Assembly: GCA_964406445.1 (NCBI GenBank) | Contig: CAYORU010000008.1 | Span: forward strand, 47,019 to 111,018 | DNA: 64,000 bases | From: SG8-30 sp964406445 | GTDB lineage: Bacteria > Pseudomonadota > Gammaproteobacteria > Steroidobacterales > Steroidobacteraceae | Direction: 5' to 3' | In this document: positions 34,598-43,187 of the stretch, piece by piece | Position numbering within the stretch: the first letter of the stretch is position 1 | Layout: each line of letters opens with the position of its first letter | Position numbers and translations under genes: made by a program | The notes under the pieces: model-generated | Seen by the model: the letters and a program-made list of their open reading frames with translations, nothing else | Told to the model about the DNA's origin: nothing | The model's database searches: none

Positions 34598-34722
34598 CCT
34601 GCCTCCTTCGCCCCTGCACGCCGGGCGCGCCCAAATGTAGCCGATCGGGCGGCGCGACAGGGCAGGTGCGCCCCGCCGCGGGCCGGGCTAGGCTCCGCGT
34701 GCCGATGCCGGAGGTGCCGCGC

Positions 34723-35871
34723 GTGTCCGATCCCCTCTACGTCTTCTTCGTGCTCTGCGCGGTCGCCGCCATCGCCGAGTGGCTGTCGCAGCGCGGCGCC
34801 GGGCGCAGGTTCGGCGGGGCGATGATCTCGCTCGCGCTCGCCGCCGTGCTCGCCAACCTCGGGGTGATTCCCACCGCCAGCAACGCACCGCCGCTGTACG
34901 GCCAGGTGGTCGCGATCGGCGCGCCGGTGTCGATCTTCCTGATGCTGCTCGGGGTGCACCTCGGCGCGCTGCGCCAGGCGGGTGGCGCGATGCTCGCGGC
35001 CTTCACGCTCGGCGCGCTCGGCACGCTCACGGGCGTGGTCGTGGCGTTCTGGCTGACCGGCGCGGCGGACTGGCTGGGCCGCTTCGCCGCGCCGCTCGGC
35101 GGCATGTACGTGGCGACCTACATCGGCGGCGGCGCGAACTTCAACGCGCTGGCGCTGCACTACGGCGTGGTCGACGAGCCGGTGCTGTTCGCGGGGGCGA
35201 ACGCGGTCGACAACGTGGCGACGACGCTGTGGATCGCGGCCCTGCTGGCGCTGCCGGCGCTCGTGCACGCACTGCGCGGCACGCGTCCAGTGGCGCCGTT
35301 GGACGGCCTGGCCGCGCCTGCGCCGGCCGCGGCGCCAGGCCCGACCCTCGCCGACTTCGCCACCCTGCTCGCGCTCGCTTTCGGCGCACACTGGCTGTCG
35401 GGCGTGCTTGCCGGGCTCTCGGCAGGGCTGGGGCTCGCCATCCCGTCGGTGCTGATCCTGACCACCCTCGCGCTCGTCGCCGCGCAGCTGCCCGCCGTGC
35501 AGCGGCTCGCGGGCGCGGACATGCTCGGCACCTACGGCGCCTACCTGTTCCTCGCGGTGATCGGCGCCTACTGCGACCTGGCGTCGCTCGCCGAGCTCGG
35601 CCGCATCGGCGCCCTGCTGGCGCTGTTCGTCGGGCTCGCGGTGCTGATCCACGGACTCGTCGCCTTCGGCGGCGGCATGCTTCTCAGGCTCGAGCCGGAA
35701 GTGATCGCAGTCGCCTCCTCCGCCAACATCGGCGGCGCGACCACCGCGATGCCGGTGGCACGGAGCCTCGGCAGGCTCGACCTGCTGCTGCCGGGCATCC
35801 TCGCCGGCAGCCTCGGCAACGCGGTCGGCACCTACGCCGGCTTCCTATGCGCCTGGTGGCTCGGCCCCTGA
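34723..35871 (+). CDS. DUF819 family integral membrane protein
   Basis: The 382-residue protein has about ten transmembrane helices and matches the DUF819 (YjcL-like) pattern: a start in SDPLYVFFVLCAVAAIAEWL, GGMYVATYIGGGANFNALAL near the middle, DNVATTLWIAALLALPAL and the C-terminal SSANIGGATTAMPVARSLG. It is probably a transporter of unknown substrate. I prefer the GTG at 34723, which has GGAGG about 8 bases upstream; the ATG at 34705 is an alternative. Its 3' end overlaps the convergent LapA-domain gene by 27 bp. Confidence 0.85.
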   Translation: MSDPLYVFFVLCAVAAIAEWLSQRGAGRRFGGAMISLALAAVLANLGVIPTASNAPPLYGQVVAIGAPVSIFLMLLGVHLGALRQAGGAMLAAFTLGALGTLTGVVVAFWLTGAADWLGRFAAPLGGMYVATYIGGGANFNALALHYGVVDEPVLFAGANAVDNVATTLWIAALLALPALVHALRGTRPVAPLDGLAAPAPAAAPGPTLADFATLLALAFGAHWLSGVLAGLSAGLGLAIPSVLILTTLALVAAQLPAVQRLAGADMLGTYGAYLFLAVIGAYCDLASLAELGRIGALLALFVGLAVLIHGLVAFGGGMLLRLEPEVIAVASSANIGGATTAMPVARSLGRLDLLLPGILAGSLGNAVGTYAGFLCAWWLGP

Positions 35872-36093
35872 CGCGGGCCGGCGGCGCGCGCCGCGCACCC
35901 AGCTCCGCACGAGCGTGAGCAGCGCGCCACCCGTGGCCATACCGAGCAGGTAGGCGAGGATCACCAGCAGGGAGACCGGCAGGGTCAGGCTGTAGACCAG
36001 GAGCGACACCGTCACCGTCTGCAGGTTCTGGATGTTGAACAGCAACACGAGGGCGGTGAACGCCACGACCAGGGCCATGTAGAGATAGCGCAT
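35845..36093 (-). CDS. LapA-domain (DUF1049) small membrane protein
   Basis: The 82-residue protein has two hydrophobic helices (ALVVAFTALVLLFNIQN and LPVSLLVILAYLLGMATGGA) with the LapA/DUF1049 hallmark NIQNLQTVTVSLL between them and a basic C-terminal tail. E. coli LapA helps tether LapB in LPS-biosynthesis control; here no lapB is next to it, so the role is open. GGGAG precedes the ATG. The stop lies inside the end of the convergent DUF819 gene. Confidence 0.8.
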   Translation of the reverse strand: MRYLYMALVVAFTALVLLFNIQNLQTVTVSLLVYSLTLPVSLLVILAYLLGMATGGALLTLVRSWVRGARRRPASGAEPPGA

Positions 36094-36346
36094 CGCGTGC
36101 TCCCGGGGGACCTGCGCCGGGACTGGCGCTGACGGCCATTGTCTCCGAAAGCGCGCCGCGGTCCAGCCGGAAAAAGCGGGCGCCTCGCGGCGCCCGAACC
36201 CAATGCACGCGGTCCGTCCGGCGGCGCCGGACGCATGCGCGGAACATACCGCGGGTTGATGACTCTTTCTTTGCAGGCCGGTGACGGTTCGTCGCGGCCG
36301 GACCGCGGGGTTTCGTGCCCGCGGTCCCATCTGTTACGGTTGATCG
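36094..36346. other. Intergenic region with three GC-rich hairpins ahead of hss
   Basis: The 253-bp gap between the divergent LapA gene and hss holds three inverted repeats: GGGCGCC/GGCGCCC around 36178-36196 (followed by TTTTT on the minus strand), CCGGC/GCCGG around 36213-36229, and GGACCGCGGG/CCCGCGGTCC around 36300-36328, which ends about 18 bp before the hss ATG. I see no clear promoter pair and no gene. Confidence 0.5.
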
Positions 36347-37783
36347 ATGACCGCGACGACCGCCCCCGCGCCCGCCGGCTTCGGCGGACGCGTGGTCATG
36401 ATCGGCTGCGGCAGCATCGGGCAGGCCATCCTGCCGCTGCTGCGCCGCCACCTCGGCTTCGCCTCCGACGGGCTGACAGTCCTGTCGGCCGACGAGCGCG
36501 GCCGCGGCATCGCCGGCGCCGAGGGCGCGCGTTTCGTCCACTGTCATCTCAAGCCCGGCAGCTTCCACCGCGACCTCGCCCGCCACCTGCGCGCCGGCGA
36601 CCTGCTGCTCAACCTGTCGGTCGACGTCTCGAGCCTCGACCTCGTGGAGTGGTGCGCGAGCCACGAAGTGCTCTACGTCGACACCTCGATCGAGCCCTGG
36701 CCGGGGGTGTTCGACAACCCGATGCTGTCGCTGCGCGAGCGCACCAACTTCCTCACGCGCGAGCGCATGCTGAGGCTCGGCCGCCGCCTCGGACCGGACT
36801 CGCCCACGGCGATCGTTGATCACGGCGCCAACCCCGGCCTCGTCTCGCACTTCGTCAAGCGAGCGCTGCTCGACCTCGCGCGCGGGCTGCTGCCGGGCCG
36901 CGAGGCGCCGGCGGCACGAGAGCAGTGGGCCGCGCTGGCGCGCGACCTCGGCGTGCACCTGATCCAGGTCTCCGAGCGCGACACCCAGGCGGCCGAGCGG
37001 CCGAAGCGGCCGAACGAGTTCGTCAACACCTGGTCGATCGACGGGTTCATCGACGAGCTGATGCAGCCCTCGGAGCTCTCGCTCGGCACCGCCGAGCCGG
37101 GCCGGCCGTCGGGCGCGCACTGGCACCGGCGCGGCTCGGGCACGATCTATCTGCGCCGGCCCGGCGGCGGGACCTACGCGCGCAGCTGGCTACCCTCGCT
37201 CGGCGGCTTCCAGGGCCTGCTGATGACCCACGACGAGGTCTTCTCGATCGCCGACTGCCTGTCGCTGCGCGAGAACGGCCGCTTCGTCTTCCGGCCGACC
37301 GTCATGTTCGTCTACCACCCCTGCGACGACGCCATGCTCTCGGCGCTGGAGCTCGAGGGCCGCGGCTGGCAAGTGCAGCCCTCGCGTCGCGTGCTGACCA
37401 CCGAGCTCGTCACCGGCATGGACGAGCTCGGCGTGCTGCTCGCGGGCCACGCGCGCAACGCCTACTGGTTCGGCTCGCAGCTCACCATCGAGGAGGCGCG
37501 CCGCCACGTGCCGCACGCCAACGCCACGAGCCTGCAGGTCGCGGCCGGCGCGCTCGCGGCGGCCTGCTACGCGGTCCGCCACCCGCGCCTCGGCCTGCGC
37601 GAGGCCGACGAGCTCGATCCCGGCGAGTGCCTGGCGGTCGCCGCGCCCTATCTCGGCCGCCTCACCGGCGCCTTCACGGACTGGACGCCGCTGCAGGGCC
37701 GCGGCGAGCTGTTCGACGAGGAACTCGACCCCGACCAGCCCTGGCAGCTGCGCAACGTGCGCGCGAGGCAGTGGCGCGCCTGA
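36347..37783 (+). CDS. hss: Homospermidine synthase
   Basis: The enzyme makes sym-homospermidine from putrescine (two putrescine, or spermidine plus putrescine) with NAD+ as internal redox cofactor. The 478-residue protein begins with the Rossmann motif RVVMIGCGSIGQAILPLLRR and shows family segments VDHGANPGLVSHFVKRALLD, NTWSIDGFIDELMQPSELSL, FQGLLMTHDEVFSIADCLSL and NAYWFGSQLTIEEARR. Length fits bacterial HSS. It is transcribed alone; the S9 peptidase follows after 83 bp. A strong hairpin lies in its leader. The gene implies homospermidine rather than, or beside, spermidine as polyamine. Confidence 0.94.
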   Translation: MTATTAPAPAGFGGRVVMIGCGSIGQAILPLLRRHLGFASDGLTVLSADERGRGIAGAEGARFVHCHLKPGSFHRDLARHLRAGDLLLNLSVDVSSLDLVEWCASHEVLYVDTSIEPWPGVFDNPMLSLRERTNFLTRERMLRLGRRLGPDSPTAIVDHGANPGLVSHFVKRALLDLARGLLPGREAPAAREQWAALARDLGVHLIQVSERDTQAAERPKRPNEFVNTWSIDGFIDELMQPSELSLGTAEPGRPSGAHWHRRGSGTIYLRRPGGGTYARSWLPSLGGFQGLLMTHDEVFSIADCLSLRENGRFVFRPTVMFVYHPCDDAMLSALELEGRGWQVQPSRRVLTTELVTGMDELGVLLAGHARNAYWFGSQLTIEEARRHVPHANATSLQVAAGALAAACYAVRHPRLGLREADELDPGECLAVAAPYLGRLTGAFTDWTPLQGRGELFDEELDPDQPWQLRNVRARQWRA

Positions 37784-37866
37784 GGGCGCAGGCGGATCCG
37801 CTACAATCAGGCTCGCGCGCGGCCGCGCCGCGCCCTCCCCGCCTGCGACGACCGAGGTCCCTGCCC

Positions 37867-39954
37867 ATGAAGCGACTGCTCGCGTCATTGCTGTTCCCGT
37901 TGCTGGCCCACGCCGCCGCCGGCGACGTCGCCGACAAGCGTCCGATCCAGCACGAGGACGTGTATCTCGCCCAGCGGCCGGCCGCCCCCGTGCCGAGTCC
38001 GGACGGCCGCTGGATCGCCTTCGCGCTGCCGCAGCCCGATTACGACCACGAGAAGCGCTCAGGCGACCTTTGGCTCGTGCCCGCCGACGGCGGCGCGCCG
38101 CCGCGACGGCTCACTGCCACGCGCGACCCCGAGGGCGCCGTGGCCTGGAGCCCCGACTCGACCCGCATCGCCTTCACGGCGAAACGCGAGGGCGACACGG
38201 AGCGGCAGGTCTACGTGCTCGACCTCGCCGCCGGCGGGGACGCGCAGCGCGTCACGGACCTCGTCGCCGGCGCTAACCACCCGGTCTGGCGTCCCGACGG
38301 CCGCGCGCTCCTCGTCAGCACGCCTACCCTGCCGGGCGTGACGGACGAGGCCTCGCAGCGCGTGGCGGTCGAGCAGCGCAAGGCGCGCAAGCACAGCGCG
38401 CGCGCCTACGATGAGTTCCCCCTCCGCTACTGGGACCGCTGGCTCGACGACCGCCGGCCCATGCCGGTCGTGCAGCCGCTCGACGGCGGCGCGCCGCGCT
38501 ACCTGCTCGGCGGCACGCAGCTCTTCGCGGGCCGGGGCTTCGGCGGCGTGCTCGAGAACGAGGGCGAGTCGCTGCAGGCGGCGTGGACGCCTGACGGAAC
38601 GAGCGTGGTGTTCGTCGCCACCGACCATCGCCACGAGGGCGCGCGAAGCGAGGTGACCTACGCGCTTTGGCGGGTGCCGGCCGTGGGCGGCGAGCCGGTC
38701 CGGCTGACCGACCGCAGCGCCAGCTGGACACACCCGGCGTTCTCCGCCGACGGGCGCTTCCTCTACGCGAAAACGTCGCCGGTCACGCGCCACGTCTACA
38801 ACCTGACGCGCCTTGCGCGCCTCGCCTGGGACTCCGACGCGAAGCCGGAGATCCTGACGCGGGAGCTGGACCGCTCGGTCGAGGACTTCGGCCTCGCGCC
38901 CGACGGCTCGCGCGCCTTCTTCACGGCGGAAGACCAGGGGCTGCGGCGCATCTACTCGGTGACGGCCGACGGTCCGGTGCGGGAACTCGGCTCGCTCGAG
39001 GCGGGGTCCTACTCGGGCTTGCGCGTCGGCGGGACCGCCGGGCCGTTGCTCGCGGCGCTCTGGGAGAGCGCGGTCAACCCGCCGGAGATCTTCCGCGTGG
39101 ATGCGGGCGACGGCCGGCGCACGCGCCTGAGTGCGATCAACGTCGAGCGCGCTGCGGGCATCGACTGGCAGCCCGCGGAGCACTTCTGGTTCACCTCGAG
39201 CCGCGGCAAGCGCATCCACGGCATGCTGGTGAAGCCGCCGGGCTTCGACCCGGCGAAGAAGTACCCGCAGTTCGTGCTGATCCACGGCGGGCCGCACATC
39301 ATGCACGGCGATCAATTCCTCACGCGCTGGAACTACCACCTCTTGGCGCGACCCGGCTACGTCGTGCTGGTGCCCAACTACAGCGGCTCGACCGGCTTCG
39401 GCGAGAAGTTCTCGCAGTCCATCCAGGGCGACCCGCTCGCCGGTCCCGCGCGCGAGCTGAACGAGGCGGCGGACGCGGCGATCGCGGCTTTCCCGTTCAT
39501 CGACGCGACCCGGCAGGCCGCGGGCGGGGCGAGCTACGGCGGGCACCTGACCAACTGGCTCGCGGTCAGCACGGACCGCTATCGCGCGCTGGTGAGCCAC
39601 GCCGGCCTGTTCGACCTGAAGACCCAGTGGACCACGAACGACAGACCCTACGCCCGCGAACGGAACATGGGCGGGCCGGCCTGGGAGCGTCCAGAGCGTT
39701 GGCGCGAGCAGAGCCCCTTCTACCGCGCGCCGCGGCTCAGGACTCCCATCCTGGTAACCTTCGGCGAGCGCGACTTCCGCGTGCCGATCAATAACGCACT
39801 GGAGTTCTGGACTGTGCTCAAGCGCCAGGACGTGCCGAGCCGGCTGGTGGTCTTCCCCGACGAGAACCACTGGATCCTGAAGGGCGAGAACAGCCGCGAG
39901 TTCTATCGCGAGGTCCACGCCTGGCTGGCCCGCTACCTGGGGGACGCGCAGTGA
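37867..39954 (+). CDS. Exported S9 family prolyl oligopeptidase
   Basis: The 695-residue protein has a signal peptide (residues 1-19, AHAAAG cleavage region), a WD40-like beta-propeller (about 40-420: SPDGRWIAFALP, WSPDSTRIAFTAK) and a C-terminal alpha/beta hydrolase domain with Ser556 (GGASYGG), Asp636 (FGERDFRVP) and His668 (DENHWI). This fits the S9C dipeptidyl/acylaminoacyl peptidase group, acting in the periplasm or outside. The stop overlaps the GTG of the L,D-transpeptidase gene in GTGA, so the two exported proteins are made together. Confidence 0.93.
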   Translation: MKRLLASLLFPLLAHAAAGDVADKRPIQHEDVYLAQRPAAPVPSPDGRWIAFALPQPDYDHEKRSGDLWLVPADGGAPPRRLTATRDPEGAVAWSPDSTRIAFTAKREGDTERQVYVLDLAAGGDAQRVTDLVAGANHPVWRPDGRALLVSTPTLPGVTDEASQRVAVEQRKARKHSARAYDEFPLRYWDRWLDDRRPMPVVQPLDGGAPRYLLGGTQLFAGRGFGGVLENEGESLQAAWTPDGTSVVFVATDHRHEGARSEVTYALWRVPAVGGEPVRLTDRSASWTHPAFSADGRFLYAKTSPVTRHVYNLTRLARLAWDSDAKPEILTRELDRSVEDFGLAPDGSRAFFTAEDQGLRRIYSVTADGPVRELGSLEAGSYSGLRVGGTAGPLLAALWESAVNPPEIFRVDAGDGRRTRLSAINVERAAGIDWQPAEHFWFTSSRGKRIHGMLVKPPGFDPAKKYPQFVLIHGGPHIMHGDQFLTRWNYHLLARPGYVVLVPNYSGSTGFGEKFSQSIQGDPLAGPARELNEAADAAIAAFPFIDATRQAAGGASYGGHLTNWLAVSTDRYRALVSHAGLFDLKTQWTTNDRPYARERNMGGPAWERPERWREQSPFYRAPRLRTPILVTFGERDFRVPINNALEFWTVLKRQDVPSRLVVFPDENHWILKGENSREFYREVHAWLARYLGDAQ

Positions 39955-41606
39955 GGCCGGCACCGCGTCTCGCGCAGGCCGCCTCGGCGGCGTGGCTCGC
40001 GCTGGCTGGGCCGGTCGCGGCGGCCGGCGCGGTCGACGCCACGAGCGAGGCCATCCTCGAGCGCGTCGACTTCGCGCGCGAGACCGGCCAGCTGGCGCTC
40101 GCCGGCGAGACCGTGCTCTCGCGCGTCGCGCTGAACCAGCTCTACGCCCGCTTCGACTTCAAGCCGCTGTGGCAGCAGCCCGGGCGCGTGGAGCAGCTGC
40201 TCGCCGCGGTGCGCGATTCCGCGACCGACGGCCTGACACCCGGGGACTACCACCTGCAGGCGCTCGAGACGCTCTGGCGCGAGGTGCGCATCAAGCCGAC
40301 CGCCGAGAACGTCGCCGACCTCGACGTCCTCGCGACCGACGCCTACATCCTGCTGCTCTACCACCTGTATTTCGGCAAGGTCGACCCGGTCTCGCTGACG
40401 CCCACCTGGAACTTCCAGGCCCGCGACGTCACCGGCGAACGCGCCGTGGACTACCTGGTGCGGGCCATCACCTCGGGGCGCATCCGCGAGGCGGCGGCGG
40501 AGCTTCGGCCCGACCACTGGATGTACGAGCACGCGCGGCGCGCGCTCGGCGCCTACCGGCGCATCGAGGCGGAGGGCGGCTGGCCGGAGATTGCGGACGG
40601 ACCCACCCTCAAGCCCGGCACGAGCGACTCGCGCGTGGTCGCGCTGCGCCGCCGGCTCGCCGTGACCGGCGACCTGATGGACCAGCCGCTCGACAGCGAG
40701 GTCTTCGACGCGCCGCTCGAGGCCGCCGTGCGCTCCTTCCAGGAGCGCCACCTGCTGACCGCGGACGGCGCGGTCGGGCGCTCGACGCTGCGCGAGCTGA
40801 ACGTGCCGGTGGCGGAGCGGATCCGGCAAATCCGCGTCAACCTCGAGCGGGCGCGCCACATCCTCCACGAGCTCGGCGACGGGCCGACCATCGCGGTCGA
40901 CATCGCCGGCTACGAGGTCCGCTGGCTCGAGGGGCGGCGCGTCACCTGGACTTCGCGCGTGATCGTCGGCCAGCCGGCGCGGGAGACGCCGACCTTCAAG
41001 GCGCAGGTCGAGTACATCGTGCTCAACCCGACTTGGACGGTGCCGCCCGGGATCCTCGCCAAGGACGTGCTGCCCGGCGTGCGCCGCGACCCGCGCTACC
41101 TCGCGAAGAAGGGGCTCGAGGTCTTCGATCGCAACGGCCGGCCGGTGGACCCTGCGACGGTCGAATGGTCGCGCTACACGGTGAACAACTTTCCCTACCT
41201 GCTGCGCCAGGCGGCCGGCGAGGACAACGCGCTCGGGCGCGCCAAGATCATGTTCCCGAACCCGCACCTGGTCTACCTGCACGACACGCCGACGCGCTCG
41301 CTGTTCGACCGGGAGGACCGCACCTTCAGCTCCGGCTGCATCCGCGTCGAGAAGGTCCTCGAGCTGGTCGCGCGCCTGCTCGACGGCACGCAGTGGACCC
41401 GCGAGGCGCTCGACGCGGCCGTCGCCACGGGCGAGACGCGCACCGTCCGGCTGCCCCGGCCCGTGCCGGTGCTGCTGCTCTACTGGACGCTCGACGAGGA
41501 CGCGCGCGGCCGGATCGTCTTCAAGCGCGATCCCTACGGCCGCGACGCGCCGCTCGCCACGGCCCTCGACCGGCCCTTCGCCTTCGGGGCGCGGCCGGCC
41601 ACCTGA
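39951..41606 (+). CDS. L,D-transpeptidase, YcbB/LdtD type
   Basis: The 551-residue protein has an N-terminal signal, a scaffold domain (about 40-220), a peptidoglycan-binding domain (about 220-285: SRVVALRRRLAVTGDL, SFQERHLLTADGAVGRSTLR) and the YkuD catalytic domain, with IVLNPTWTVPPGILAKDVLP and the active-site Cys463 in TFSSGCIRVEK, preceded by LHDTPTRSLF. YcbB-type enzymes form 3-3 cross-links in peptidoglycan and add to beta-lactam tolerance and envelope repair. The start is a GTG at 39951 overlapping the S9 peptidase stop. Confidence 0.93.
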   Translation: MRPAPRLAQAASAAWLALAGPVAAAGAVDATSEAILERVDFARETGQLALAGETVLSRVALNQLYARFDFKPLWQQPGRVEQLLAAVRDSATDGLTPGDYHLQALETLWREVRIKPTAENVADLDVLATDAYILLLYHLYFGKVDPVSLTPTWNFQARDVTGERAVDYLVRAITSGRIREAAAELRPDHWMYEHARRALGAYRRIEAEGGWPEIADGPTLKPGTSDSRVVALRRRLAVTGDLMDQPLDSEVFDAPLEAAVRSFQERHLLTADGAVGRSTLRELNVPVAERIRQIRVNLERARHILHELGDGPTIAVDIAGYEVRWLEGRRVTWTSRVIVGQPARETPTFKAQVEYIVLNPTWTVPPGILAKDVLPGVRRDPRYLAKKGLEVFDRNGRPVDPATVEWSRYTVNNFPYLLRQAAGEDNALGRAKIMFPNPHLVYLHDTPTRSLFDREDRTFSSGCIRVEKVLELVARLLDGTQWTREALDAAVATGETRTVRLPRPVPVLLLYWTLDEDARGRIVFKRDPYGRDAPLATALDRPFAFGARPAT

Positions 41607-41676
41607 GGCGCCCGCCGCGCGAACCGCGCTTACGCGCCGGCGCGCATCGCGCTAGCATCCGCGCGGGAGGTGCGAC

Positions 41677-42057
41677 ATGGCGGATCAGAGCGGACCCACG
41701 CTGTTCCCGGCCTGGCTCAAGCGGGCGCTGGAACTCGGCTACTCGCCGGTCGAGCTGGCGCGGCTCCTGAACACCACGCCCTCAGTGGCGCTGCAGCTGA
41801 TCCGCGCCCTGCCCAAGAGCCCGTCCGAGGTGCGCAAGCTGGCCCGCAAGTTCGGCGTCGACTACGAGTCGCTGCGGACCTTCACCGACAACGCGCTGCA
41901 GCCGATCACCGGCTTCGACAAGGAGACGCAGTCGCTGCTTCGGCTGTGGCAGCGGCTCGACGCGCCGCGCAAGGCGGCGCTGCTCGTGGTGATGCGCGAC
42001 ATGGCGCGCGGCCGCGCCGCGCGCCGGCCCGGCAGCAAGCCCCGCCGCGCCGTCTAG
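41677..42057 (+). CDS. Hypothetical protein with helix-turn-helix-like N-terminus
   Basis: I do not recognise this 126-residue protein. Residues about 15-65 look like a lambda-repressor-type helical fold (YSPVELARLLNTTPSVALQL followed by SEVRKLARKFGVDYESL), and the C-terminal 20 residues are strongly basic (RGRAARRPGSKPRR). It could be a small DNA- or RNA-binding protein. GGGAGG lies 7 bases before the ATG. Its TAG overlaps the stop of the convergent AttH-like gene. Confidence 0.65.
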   Translation: MADQSGPTLFPAWLKRALELGYSPVELARLLNTTPSVALQLIRALPKSPSEVRKLARKFGVDYESLRTFTDNALQPITGFDKETQSLLRLWQRLDAPRKAALLVVMRDMARGRAARRPGSKPRRAV

Positions 42058-43187
42058 GGGCGCGGATCCTCGCTGCCCGGCAGCCGTAGCGCCTCGCCGT
42101 AGCCGGTCAGCTCGAGGTAGCCGCGGCCCAGCTCGGCGCCGCCCGACCGCGCGCGCACCGCGCCTTCCCAGTACACCGCGCCGGTCGTGAAGCGCGAGTC
42201 GCTCTCCTGGTCGTCCATGAGCGGCTCGAGCTCGACCGTGAGGGGGCCGGCGCGCACCCGCCACTCGACCGGGAACTCGATGCCGGTGCGCGGCGACTGC
42301 CAGCGCCGGCCCGGCGTGAACTCGACCTCGCCCGGGCCGTAGGTCGCGAGCGACCCGTCCGCGCGGCGCAGGCTCGCGGCGGCCCAGTGGGTCGCGCCGC
42401 CCGCATCGCGCAGGCGAAAGGCCATCAGCGCGCCGCCGTCGGCCAAGTTGATGCCGATCCAGTCCCAGCCGGTCGCCTCGGGGTCGAGCAGCGCCGTCGA
42501 CCACTCGTGGTCGAGCCAGGCCTGGCCAGTGACCGCGACGCGCCGGCCCTTGCGCTGGACGTGGCCGCTCACGGCGATGTGAGGCAGGCTGTAGTAGTAG
42601 CTCGCCGAGCGCGGATCGCGGCCCTTGCGGCTGTAGCCGGCCTCGCCATTGAGCATGGGCGGCTGGGTCGGCGTCAGCTCCAGCTCGAAGGAGAGCTCGT
42701 CGCCGTCAACGCGCGTCAGATAGCGGCCGCCGCCGCGCTCGATCAGCCAGCCGTCGAGCCAGGCGCGCGTGTCGCCCTCGGCCGCCCCCGCCAGGCCGTG
42801 GCTCGCGCGCGCGATGCGCTGCTCGTGCCACAGCCGCCCGCGCGCCGGGTCGGAGAGCGCGGCGTGCGCGATGACGAGCTGCCGCGCCGCGAAGGCGCTG
42901 GGATTGTCCGCCGGCAGGTCCGGCCGCGTGCGGAAGAAGGTGACCTGGAAGCCGAGCGTCTCGCCGTCGGCGGACTCGAGCCATCCCGTCGCGTACCACC
43001 ACTCGGTGCGAAACTCCGGGTGCGCGCCGAAGTCGCGCGGGAACTCGAGCGCGTGCCCCGGCGTGACCGACGGATAGGTGACGTGCTCGCCGGCGACCTC
43101 GGCGAGGGCGGCGCCCGCCGCGAGCGCCGCCCAGCACGCGGCGCCGGCCAGCGCCGCCGCCAGCGCCGGCGCCGGGCGCGGCCTCAC
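42054..43187 (-). CDS. AttH/CrtC-like lipocalin-fold exported protein
   Basis: The 377-residue protein has a signal peptide (about 1-30) and the AttH/CrtC pattern: ALEFPRDFGAHPEFRTEWWY, LGFQVTFFRTR, VTGQAWLDHEWSTALLDPEA and GWDWIGINLADGGALMAFRL. CrtC members are carotenoid 1,2-hydratases, but homologues coupled to a LolD-like ATPase and FtsX permease form the AttEFGH system, and that is the context here. It is probably periplasmic and acts on a lipid moved by the transporter. The GTG at 43187 overlaps the permease stop in GTGA. Confidence 0.85.
   Translation of the reverse strand: MRPRPAPALAAALAGAACWAALAAGAALAEVAGEHVTYPSVTPGHALEFPRDFGAHPEFRTEWWYATGWLESADGETLGFQVTFFRTRPDLPADNPSAFAARQLVIAHAALSDPARGRLWHEQRIARASHGLAGAAEGDTRAWLDGWLIERGGGRYLTRVDGDELSFELELTPTQPPMLNGEAGYSRKGRDPRSASYYYSLPHIAVSGHVQRKGRRVAVTGQAWLDHEWSTALLDPEATGWDWIGINLADGGALMAFRLRDAGGATHWAAASLRRADGSLATYGPGEVEFTPGRRWQSPRTGIEFPVEWRVRAGPLTVELEPLMDDQESDSRFTTGAVYWEGAVRARSGGAELGRGYLELTGYGEALRLPGSEDPRP

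Noticed and set aside
42054..43187. Carotenoid 1,2-hydratase as evidence for a pigment pathway alongside bchE
   Set aside because: The gene is coupled to a LolD-like ATPase and FtsX permease, the AttEFGH context, and no other crt gene is present.
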